Below, piece after piece: positions 1 through 6,314 of a stretch of 11,818 bases of DNA. A model generated the notes under the pieces. It searched no databases. It had not been told where the DNA came from and was given only the letters and a program-made list of their open reading frames with translations. The position numbers and the translations under genes were made by a program. How positions within the stretch are numbered: the first letter of the stretch is position 1; every line of letters begins with the position of its first letter. Source of the DNA: an uncultured Methylococcaceae bacterium (GTDB lineage: Bacteria > Pseudomonadota > Gammaproteobacteria > Methylococcales > Methylococcaceae); the NCBI GenBank assembly GCA_903910005.1, contig CAIVXW010000075.1, forward strand, positions 1 through 11,818, read 5' to 3'.

Positions 1-110
1 CAAACGCCAGGCCGGTATTTTCTTGCCACCCGGGCTGTCCTGTCTGGACAGTATCCACTCGAATGGACTCGCCTCAAACCTGTTACCGTGCTGGCACCCT
101 AAAGGGTCGT

Positions 111-129
111 GCCGGAACCCGGCTCTTTT
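111..129 (+). terminator. Candidate intrinsic terminator
   Basis: A perfect 5-bp GC stem, GCCGG (111-115) and CCGGC (119-123), has a 3-base loop and is followed at once by TCTTTT. It lies just after a possible stop codon at 100-102, where an upstream plus-strand gene could end. The stem is short, so termination efficiency is uncertain. Confidence 0.35.
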
Positions 130-148
130 GCCATAATATGCCCCCTGT

Positions 149-177
149 TTGACAGGCATCAGGTTCGGCGGTATCGA
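149..177 (+). promoter_or_regulatory. Candidate sigma-70 promoter for the flavoprotein gene
   Basis: A perfect TTGACA at 149-154 is followed after 17 bases by TATCGA (172-177), a weak -10 with 3 of 6 consensus bases. Transcription would start near 184. That leaves only about 11 bases before the TTG codon at 195 but about 38 before the ATG at 222, so it favours the ATG as start. The -35 overlaps TTGAC-N4-ATCAG (149-162), which matches 8 of 10 bases of the FNR/ANR half-sites TTGAT-N4-ATCAA. That match may be chance. Confidence 0.3.
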
Positions 178-194
178 GCCTGTCCCCGTCCTCA

Positions 195-3100
195 TTGACT
201 CAACCCGTTTCAGTACATTTCATGAACCAGACTGCTCCCGACGCCTCACCCCATGTTCTGACTGCCGCATCCCTGCAACCCGGTATTGCCGGATTCAGCT
301 ATGCCGACCTGCATGATCCCCTGCAACTGGCCCGCCTGTCTACCTGCTTCGACGCCGAATTAAAGGCGACGCAACCGGCACTGTATGCCGAATTTGCGGC
401 CTGGCGTGCCGCTGCTGACAGCCTTTCGCCCGAAGCGGTTTCCGATTTGCTGGTTCGCATGGCCCCCGAAGTGGGACGGTTCGTAGCCCGCTTGTTTGGT
501 GTGACCCGGGATCACGACCGGCAACGAGCAGAAATCACCGGCGATTTCGATACGGTTTTTGCCTTTCGCAGCCGGATCATCGAAAAACTGGCGGCCCGCT
601 ACAAAAAAGACAATCCCGCCCAGTGGGATGCCCCCCGGCTGCGCCACCGCTTCAATCAACTGTGTGCGACCCTGATAGCGGCAGACCGCCTGGCTCATGA
701 CCGCGAAGCGGCCGTAGCCGAACTGGCAGTGAGTTTGTTGACGGCGGCAGACCGCCTGGCCAGCGGTGATACCGGCGGACTACCGCTGGCCGACTGGCGT
801 GCCGCCCTGGCGGCTTCGGGGCAGTTTGCCGACGAACAGGCACTGGATGAGGCCGGGCTGGTCGATGCCTTGCTGGAACTCATACGTCGCTGGGCCTGTC
901 TGGCCCTGACCCAACCGGACTGTCAGGCCGAGGTTGCCGATTGGGTCAGTTTCAGATTTCCCGGCAAAACCGACTTCGATCATCTGGTGCATCATCAAAC
1001 CGTCGAGCGGGATGGCTATTCGGCCTGGGCAACACCGGAGGCTCATCGCCGCCGTCGCGATGGTTTTGGTCTGACCGACCCCCGCTTTCCCGAGCGGCGG
1101 GTTTTGTATGAAGTCGACCACTGCATTTATTGCCACGACCGCGATACCGATTCCTGCTCCAAGGGCATGCGTAACCGCAAGGACGCCGGCTTCAAGACCA
1201 ATCCGCTGGGGGTGACCATTACCGGCTGCCCGCTGGAGGAAAAAATTTCGGAAATGCACCTGGTCAAGCGTCAGGGCGACAACATCGGGGCACTGGCCCT
1301 CATTACCATCGACAATCCCCTGTGTCCGGGAACCGGGCACCGTATCTGCAATGACTGCATGAAGGGCTGCATCTACCAGAAAACCGAGCCGGTCAACATT
1401 CCACAGATTGAAACCAGCGTCCTGACGGATGTGTTGTTCATGCCCTGGGGGTTTGAAATCTACAGCCTGCTGACCCGCTGGAATCCACTCAACATCAAGC
1501 GACCCCACGCCCTGCCGTACAACGGCAAAAACGTACTGATTGCCGGGATGGGCCCGGCCGGTTATACCCTGGCCCATTACCTGGTCAACGAAGGATTCGG
1601 CGTCGTGGGTATTGATGGACTCAAAATCGAACCCCTGCCGGTCGAACTGACCGGTGACGCCACCACCCCGCCGCAACCGGTCCGGGATTTCCGCGAACTG
1701 TACGAGGCCCTTGATCAGCGCATCATGCTGGGTTTTGGCGGTGTGGCCGAGTATGGGATTACGGTACGCTGGGACAAGAATTTCCTGAAGGTCATCTACC
1801 TTAACCTGCTGCGTCGCACCAGTTTCCGTTGCTACGGCGGAGTGCGTTTCGGCGGCACCCTGACCATCAACGAGGCCTGGGATATGGGCTTTGACCACAT
1901 CGCCATTGCCTCGGGTGCCGGTAAACCCACGGTGATCGAACTCAAAAACAATCTGATCCGGGGTATCCGCAAGGCGTCGGATTTCCTTATGGCCCTGCAA
2001 CTCACCGGAGCCGCCAAGGAATCCTCGCTGGCCAACCTGCAGGTTCGGCTGCCGGCCGGGGTGATCGGTGGCGGTCTGACCGGCATCGACACCTGCACCG
2101 AAGTGCTGGCCTATTATCCGGTTCAGGTTGAGAAGATTCTGAACCGTTATCGCAAGCTGTCCGCCCTCTACGGGGAAACCTCGCTCCGTGCCGGCTACGA
2201 CCCGGAAGAACTGGAAATTCTGGATGAGTTTCTGGCCCACGGCCAGGCCATTGCCTTCGAACGGCAACGTGCCCGTGCCGCCGGGGAAACGCCTGATTTT
2301 CTGCCGCTGCTGGATGCCTGGGGCGGCGTAACCCTGTTTTACCGCAAGGGCATCAAGGATTCACCGGCCTACCGGCAAAATCATGAGGAAATCGCCGAAG
2401 CCATGGCCGAAGGCATCCTGTTGGCTGAGGGGATGAGTCCGCTGGAAGCCCTGGAAGATCAATACGGTCACCTCAGGGCGGTACGGTTTGAGCAGTTGGC
2501 CTTGCAGGAGGGGCGATGGGTTCCATCCGGCGAACGGGAGGTTTCGCTCAGAAGCCTGTTCGTGGCCGCAGGCACCTCACCCAATACCATCTACGAATCG
2601 GAACACCCGGACAGTTTCGTGATGAACCGGAAGTTTTACCAGCGTCACGAACCCCAGGGACCGGACGACATGCCCGAACTGGAACCGGTCAACGACGCCG
2701 AGTGGCCCAAACTGGGCAAGCCCTCGCCCTTTACCTCCTACCGGCGTCACCACAAGTTCATCACCTTTTACGGCGACAACCACCCGGTTTATGCCGGCAA
2801 CGTGGTGCGGGCCATGGCCAGTGCAAAGGACGGCTATCCCTATATCGTCCGCTTGTTCAGCGATGAACTGGCCCGACTGGAACCGGCCGGTCAGGCCGAA
2901 CGCGAGTGTGCCTTGCGGGCATTGCAGCAGCGTCTGGATGACAAACTGCAGGCCCGGGTGGTTGCAATCAACCGGATCACTCCCACCATCATCGAAGTCA
3001 TCGTGCGGGCACCGCTGGCTGCCCGCCATTTTTGCCCGGGTCAGTTCTACCGGGTGCAGAATTTCGAGGCTCTGGCTCCGGTCGTGGAAGGTACGGTGCT

Positions 3101-3914
3101 GACCGCTGAGGGCTTGGCCCTGACCGGTGCCTGGGTGGACAAGGCGCAGGGTCTGATTTCCCTGATCGCGCTGGAAATGGGTTCCTCGTCACGGCTGCTG
3201 TCACAGTGGAAACCGGGAGACCCGGTGGTGGTAATGGGCGTCACCGGTGCTCCAACCGAGATACCGGTAGGCAAAACGGTTCTTCTGATCGGCGGCGGGC
3301 TGGGCAACGCCGTGCTGTTCTCGATTGGCAAAGCCCTGCGGGCGGCCGGGAACCGGGTACTCTACTTTGCCGGGTATCGCAAACCCGACGACGTATTCAA
3401 GGTGGAGGATATTGAAGCGGCCTCGGATGTCATTGTCTGGGCGGTCGACCAGACACCCGATTCCAGACCGATTCCGACCACTCGCCCACAGGACAAAAGC
3501 GTGGTCGGCAATATCATCCAGGCTCTGATTGCTTACGGCAAGGGAGAGCTGGGCAGTACCGAACTCTGTCTGGATGAGGTCGATCACCTGATCGTGATTG
3601 GTTCAGACCGGATGATGGCAGCGGTCAAGGAGGCCCGTTACAGCACACTGGCACCGTATCTCAAGCCCCATCATCATGCCATTGGCTCGATCAATTCGCC
3701 CATGCAGTGCATGATGAAAGGGGTGTGCGCCCAATGCCTCTGCAAGCATGTCGATCCGGAAACCGGCAAGGAGGAATTCATCTACTCCTGTTACAACCAG
3801 GATCAGGAACTGGATCGGGTTGATTTTCCCAACCTCAGTGCCCGTCTGCGTCAAAATTCGGTACAGGAAAAACTCTCAAGCCTGTGGCTGGGGTATTTGC
3901 TGGGTCAACGCTGA
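195..3914 (+). CDS. Large iron-sulfur flavoprotein oxidoreductase: GltD/NfnB-like core fused to PyrK/NfnA-like C-terminus
   Basis: A 1239-residue protein, probably cytoplasmic (no signal peptide or membrane span seen). Residues 1-300 are mostly helical-looking and not recognised. Residues 310-392 hold two groups of four cysteines (C310, C313, C321, C345; C377, C385, C388, C392), fitting two [4Fe-4S] clusters as in GltD/NfnB. An FAD-binding motif GMGPAG lies at 451-456 and an NAD(P)H-type motif GGGLTGID at 625-632. The final flavin motifs are AAGTSPN (791-797) and FYGDNHPVYAGN (858-869). Residues about 915-1165 resemble the ferredoxin-reductase fold of PyrK/NfnA, with GGGLGNAV at 1033-1040. 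C1172, C1178, C1181 and C1199 fit the PyrK [2Fe-2S] pattern; C1183 is extra. Known Nfn enzymes couple NADH, NADPH and ferredoxin by flavin-based electron bifurcation; that activity here is inference. Neither TTG at 195 nor ATG at 222 has a clear ribosome-binding site, and the ATG may be the true start. The stop overlaps the convergent glycosyltransferase gene. Confidence 0.85.
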   Translation: MTQPVSVHFMNQTAPDASPHVLTAASLQPGIAGFSYADLHDPLQLARLSTCFDAELKATQPALYAEFAAWRAAADSLSPEAVSDLLVRMAPEVGRFVARLFGVTRDHDRQRAEITGDFDTVFAFRSRIIEKLAARYKKDNPAQWDAPRLRHRFNQLCATLIAADRLAHDREAAVAELAVSLLTAADRLASGDTGGLPLADWRAALAASGQFADEQALDEAGLVDALLELIRRWACLALTQPDCQAEVADWVSFRFPGKTDFDHLVHHQTVERDGYSAWATPEAHRRRRDGFGLTDPRFPERRVLYEVDHCIYCHDRDTDSCSKGMRNRKDAGFKTNPLGVTITGCPLEEKISEMHLVKRQGDNIGALALITIDNPLCPGTGHRICNDCMKGCIYQKTEPVNIPQIETSVLTDVLFMPWGFEIYSLLTRWNPLNIKRPHALPYNGKNVLIAGMGPAGYTLAHYLVNEGFGVVGIDGLKIEPLPVELTGDATTPPQPVRDFRELYEALDQRIMLGFGGVAEYGITVRWDKNFLKVIYLNLLRRTSFRCYGGVRFGGTLTINEAWDMGFDHIAIASGAGKPTVIELKNNLIRGIRKASDFLMALQLTGAAKESSLANLQVRLPAGVIGGGLTGIDTCTEVLAYYPVQVEKILNRYRKLSALYGETSLRAGYDPEELEILDEFLAHGQAIAFERQRARAAGETPDFLPLLDAWGGVTLFYRKGIKDSPAYRQNHEEIAEAMAEGILLAEGMSPLEALEDQYGHLRAVRFEQLALQEGRWVPSGEREVSLRSLFVAAGTSPNTIYESEHPDSFVMNRKFYQRHEPQGPDDMPELEPVNDAEWPKLGKPSPFTSYRRHHKFITFYGDNHPVYAGNVVRAMASAKDGYPYIVRLFSDELARLEPAGQAERECALRALQQRLDDKLQARVVAINRITPTIIEVIVRAPLAARHFCPGQFYRVQNFEALAPVVEGTVLTAEGLALTGAWVDKAQGLISLIALEMGSSSRLLSQWKPGDPVVVMGVTGAPTEIPVGKTVLLIGGGLGNAVLFSIGKALRAAGNRVLYFAGYRKPDDVFKVEDIEAASDVIVWAVDQTPDSRPIPTTRPQDKSVVGNIIQALIAYGKGELGSTELCLDEVDHLIVIGSDRMMAAVKEARYSTLAPYLKPHHHAIGSINSPMQCMMKGVCAQCLCKHVDPETGKEEFIYSCYNQDQELDRVDFPNLSARLRQNSVQEKLSSLWLGYLLGQR

Positions 3915-5071
3915 GCAGTACCCGCCGCCTGTTGCACTGCTTCATACACCCGGCAGTTGTCCCGCACCATGCGGTCGATGGAAAAGCATTCCACGACCCG
4001 GGTGCGACCGGCACTGCCGCAGGCCTGGCGCAGGGCCGGATCACCAACAAACCGCAGCAGGTGTTCGCGCAGGGTCTGGCTGTCACCTGGAGCGATGAGT
4101 TCGCCGGTCAGGCCGGGTATGACCACCTCGGGAATACCACCGACCCGGCTGGCAATGACGGGAACACCGGCTGAGGCGGCTTCCAGCAGGGAGACTCCCA
4201 ACCCTTCCATGGCAGCCGGGTGTACCAGCACATCAAGACAGGGCATGAGGCGTTCCATGTCCGGGCGGAAACCGGCCAGCCGTACCCGTTCCTGCCAGCC
4301 ATTGCGGTTGATGGTAGCGGCAAGCGAATCAGCCAGCGGTCCCTGACCAAACAGCAATACCGTAACGTCCGGATAACGGGCCAGCACCTCCGGCAGGGCA
4401 GCAAACAAAACCTGATGGCCCTTGCGCGGAATGAGCTGGGCCACCATACCCACGACCAGTGCCTGCTCCCGTAACCCGAACTCGGCCCGGAACCGGACGC
4501 GATCCGCGCCCTCCGGTCTGTAGCGACGGGTATCAACCGCACTGGGTATGCACACGATTTGTGCCGGATCAAGACCGGCTTCAAGCAGAACCGCCTGTAT
4601 TCCCGCAGAGATCGTAATCACCCGCTGAAACAGCGGAAACTTGCCGTGGCGTTCCAGCCAGTTGGGCGGGTTATCAACCCGGCGGCTATAAACCATGGGA
4701 ACCCGCTCCAGCCAGCCGGCCAGGGCGCAAAGCCAGTCGCCCCGGCGACTGTGGATGTGCAGCAGGTCGGGCCGGGTCTGCCGTATCAGCTCACGCAGAC
4801 GCTGGATGCTGGCCAGATCAAGGTCGCCTGCAAAAGGCAGGGCGTGTTTGTGAATGGCCGGATTGACCACCGCAGCCAGGATGGCAGCACCGTCGCCGCC
4901 GACCAGATGATGGGTACCGGCTTCACCCGGCAGATGATTGAGAAGATAAGCCACCTGTCGGGCTCCCCCGTAGAGATGACGTCCCCATTCAATGTGCATG
5001 ACTTTAACGGGAGCATCCCCTGGCCAAATACCCGGCGATGCCATCCGGTGGGTCGGTTCGGCATCGGTCAT
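3905..5071 (-). CDS. Glycosyltransferase family 4 protein (GT-B fold)
   Basis: A 388-residue GT4-type enzyme that would transfer a sugar from a nucleotide donor to a growing LPS core or related glycan at the cytoplasmic face of the inner membrane. The N-terminal Rossmann domain opens with HIEWGRHLYGGARQV (26-40), and SRRVDNPP (129-136) follows. The C-terminal donor domain shows RKGH (216-219), FGQGP (241-245) and the GT4 EX7E motif, E289 to E297 in EGLGVSLLE. Length is usual for the family. The first 22 or so residues, before the conserved strand, are an unusual extension. The start is still supported by GAGGT at 5083-5079, placed about 7 bases upstream, and by an ATGA overlap with the heptosyltransferase stop, which implies translational coupling. 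The 3' end overlaps the convergent flavoprotein gene by 10 bp. Donor and acceptor sugars cannot be told from sequence. Confidence 0.9.
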   Translation of the reverse strand: MTDAEPTHRMASPGIWPGDAPVKVMHIEWGRHLYGGARQVAYLLNHLPGEAGTHHLVGGDGAAILAAVVNPAIHKHALPFAGDLDLASIQRLRELIRQTRPDLLHIHSRRGDWLCALAGWLERVPMVYSRRVDNPPNWLERHGKFPLFQRVITISAGIQAVLLEAGLDPAQIVCIPSAVDTRRYRPEGADRVRFRAEFGLREQALVVGMVAQLIPRKGHQVLFAALPEVLARYPDVTVLLFGQGPLADSLAATINRNGWQERVRLAGFRPDMERLMPCLDVLVHPAAMEGLGVSLLEAASAGVPVIASRVGGIPEVVIPGLTGELIAPGDSQTLREHLLRFVGDPALRQACGSAGRTRVVECFSIDRMVRDNCRVYEAVQQAAGTAQR

Positions 5072-6150
5072 GGGGGATACCTCGTGATGGCGGGAGAAGA
5101 CGAAACGGCTGTTACTGACCTGCTGCCAGGCAAGGCACTGGCCTCGGCCAGCACGCTGTCAACCTCATGCCGGGCCATGCAGTCAAACCGGCCCTCGCAG
5201 GTGGGATGACGCCGACAGGGCGAACAGGCCAGCGGGTGGTACAGCACCTTGCCGTTCGGGTTTTCGGTTTCCAGATAAGGGCGGGTGGAACCAAACAGGG
5301 CCAGGGTGGGGGTACCCAACACCATGCCGAGGTGAGTCAGCCCGGTGTCGACCCCCATCAGCAGGTCGGCCCGGGCGATCAGGGCGGCAGCCTCACCCAA
5401 CCGGGTCTGGCCAACCAGACTGGTCAGGGAACCACCGGATGCGTCGACCCAGTGAGCCGCCTGTTCCGCATCACCCGGCCCGCCCAGCAACAGGACGGGT
5501 TGTCCGGTTTGCCGACACAGGGCATCCGCCACCGCCAACCAGCGATCAGCAAACCAGTGTTTCTGGGGACGGGTGGTAAAGGGGGCCACCATGATGCCTG
5601 GACAGGATCGGCCCAACTGCTGCAGCCATTGGTTGGCACTGGCGATGTCATCCGCATCCAGTCCGATAACCGGCCTGAAATCCTCTGCTCCCGCTCCCAG
5701 AAACTGCGCCAGTTTGCGGTACTCCTTGCCGATCAGACGGCTATCGCTGTGTCGGTTCAGGGTTTCGGTCATGAGCCACTGGCTCCCCTCACGTGAACCC
5801 AGCCCGACGCGCCGCTTGCCGCCTGACAGCCAGGCCCAGAGGCCACTTTTCAATAATCCCTGTAAATCCAGTACCAGATCATAGCGAATCCCCCGCAATG
5901 TCCGGATCAATTGACCTGCCTCAGAGCAGAACTGGCCATAATGACCGCGCTGGCGCAGGGCACGCCACTGTCGACGTGGCCACAGATGCAGGGTGTCAAG
6001 GTCAGGGTGATGCCGTAACAGATCGGCCTGGGTTGATTCGGTCAGCCAGTCAATGCGGGCTTCCGGATAGCGAGCCCTCAGGGCCGGGATCAATCCCAGG
6101 GCCATGATGACATCGCCAATGGCACCGAGCCGGATGATCAGGATACGCAT
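5068..6150 (-). CDS. ADP-heptose:LPS heptosyltransferase-like protein (glycosyltransferase family 9)
   Basis: A 360-residue GT9 enzyme of the WaaC/WaaF (RfaC/RfaF) type, which adds L-glycero-D-manno-heptose from ADP-heptose to the LPS inner core in the cytoplasm. The start MRILIIRLGAIGDVI is the classic family N-terminus, with the presumed catalytic Asp13 in GDV. DLVLDLQGLLKSGL (91-104) resembles heptosyltransferase I. Donor-site features are PQKHWFADRW (195-204), LLGGPGD (221-227) and GVDTGLTHLG (266-275). Four cysteines, C309, C312, C318 and C324, form a cluster near the C-terminus, as I recall for WaaF-like members. WaaC versus WaaF cannot be settled here. No clear ribosome-binding site precedes the ATG; three GGTTAA/GGTTCA hexamers lie just upstream. 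A 160-bp gap separates it from the previous gene, so it may have its own promoter. Its TGA overlaps the next ATG (ATGA). Confidence 0.92.
   Translation of the reverse strand: MRILIIRLGAIGDVIMALGLIPALRARYPEARIDWLTESTQADLLRHHPDLDTLHLWPRRQWRALRQRGHYGQFCSEAGQLIRTLRGIRYDLVLDLQGLLKSGLWAWLSGGKRRVGLGSREGSQWLMTETLNRHSDSRLIGKEYRKLAQFLGAGAEDFRPVIGLDADDIASANQWLQQLGRSCPGIMVAPFTTRPQKHWFADRWLAVADALCRQTGQPVLLLGGPGDAEQAAHWVDASGGSLTSLVGQTRLGEAAALIARADLLMGVDTGLTHLGMVLGTPTLALFGSTRPYLETENPNGKVLYHPLACSPCRRHPTCEGRFDCMARHEVDSVLAEASALPGSRSVTAVSSSPAITRYPP
5079..5083 (-). promoter_or_regulatory. Ribosome-binding site for the GT4 gene starting at 5071
   Basis: GAGGT on the minus strand lies inside the end of the heptosyltransferase gene, about 7 bases before the ATG at 5071. 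It supports that start over the internal ATG codons for Met10 and Met25, which would remove an N-terminal extension. Confidence 0.5.
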
Positions 6151-6180
6151 GGGTTAACGTCGGTTCAGGTTAAGGACGGG
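6151..6180. repeat. Three short hexamer repeats before the heptosyltransferase start
   Basis: On the plus strand GGTTAA (6152-6157), GGTTCA (6162-6167) and GGTTAA (6168-6173) occur within 22 bases. They lie immediately upstream of the heptosyltransferase ATG (minus strand), where a ribosome-binding site would be expected but is not seen. They could be a binding site or chance. Confidence 0.25.
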
Positions 6181-6304
6181 GTGAATGGTAAGTGGTGAAT
6201 AGCGAGTGGTATGCCGGGAGCGCGGGCCGCGCCACTAGCCACTCATCATCTGCCTGCCACGCGGCCAGGATGGCCGCGCCACTCGCCATTTATCCCAAAT
6301 TCAC
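6181..6304. repeat. Palindromic intergenic repeat element (MITE/REP-like), about 124 bp
   Basis: This fills most of the only gene-free gap of the cluster. It begins with GTGAAT (6181-6186) and ends with the reverse complement ATTCAC (6299-6304). Inside, AATAGCGAGTGG (6198-6209) pairs with CCACTCGCCATT (6279-6290) at 11 of 12 bases. A 23-base unit occurs twice in direct orientation (6225-6247 and 6272-6294, 20 of 23 identical, starting GGCCGCGCCACT). A perfect 8-bp stem with a GGA loop lies at 6260-6278, and GCGCGG-G-CCGCGC at 6220-6232. No transposase or open frame is present and no T-run follows the stems on either strand, so this is not an ordinary terminator. It looks like a non-coding mobile or repetitive element; the family is unknown. 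Confidence 0.55.
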
Positions 6305-6314
6305 GTTAGGTCAA
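6287..6314 (-). promoter_or_regulatory. Weak candidate promoter for the heptosyltransferase-GT4 pair
   Basis: On the minus strand TTGACC (6314-6309) is followed after 16 bases by TAAATG (6292-6287). The -35 is 5 of 6 to consensus, the -10 only 3 of 6. It would start transcription near 6280 and place the palindromic element in a leader of about 130 bases. It overlaps the stop codon of the upstream glycosyltransferase gene. Confidence 0.2.

Larger units (their letters stand above)
1..194. other. Leader region before the flavoprotein gene; possible end of an upstream gene
   Basis: No complete gene is evident. Frame 1 on the plus strand is open from the window edge to a TAA at 100-102 (33 codons) and could be the C-terminus of an upstream gene. 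The other two plus frames, and one minus frame starting at 159, are also open over much of this stretch, so the reading is not decisive. The stretch holds three small perfect inverted repeats: CTGTCC/GGACAG (35-51), ACCCT/AGGGT (96-107) and GCCGG/CCGGC (111-123). The last is followed by a short T-rich run and is listed separately as a terminator. Positions 149-177 carry a candidate promoter for the next gene. Confidence 0.4.

Noticed and set aside
1..159. A minus-strand frame open from ATG at 159 to the window edge, a possible divergent gene.
   Set aside because: No ribosome-binding site is seen, only about 53 codons are visible, and all three plus frames are also largely open here, so open length is not informative.
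780..2267. A 495-codon open frame on the minus strand, opposite the flavoprotein gene.
   Set aside because: It has no recognisable motifs and lies wholly opposite a gene with strong cofactor motifs. Long antisense open frames are common in GC-rich genes.
195..3914. The flavoprotein as an ordinary glutamate synthase small subunit.
   Set aside because: It is more than twice the length of GltD, carries a PyrK-like C-terminal domain with a [2Fe-2S] motif, and has no GltB large-subunit gene next to it in the window.
4559..5209. A 216-codon plus-strand open frame across the GT4/heptosyltransferase junction.
   Set aside because: It is opposite two well-supported genes and shows no family motif.
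6260..6278. The strong GC hairpin read as an intrinsic terminator of the upstream glycosyltransferase operon.
   Set aside because: No T-run follows it on the minus strand (next bases TGGCAGG), and it is part of a larger repeat structure.
6225..6294. Two direct repeats with a short spacer, considered as a degenerate CRISPR array.
   Set aside because: There are only two copies, with inverted copies nearby and no cas genes; the palindromic layout fits an intergenic repeat better.
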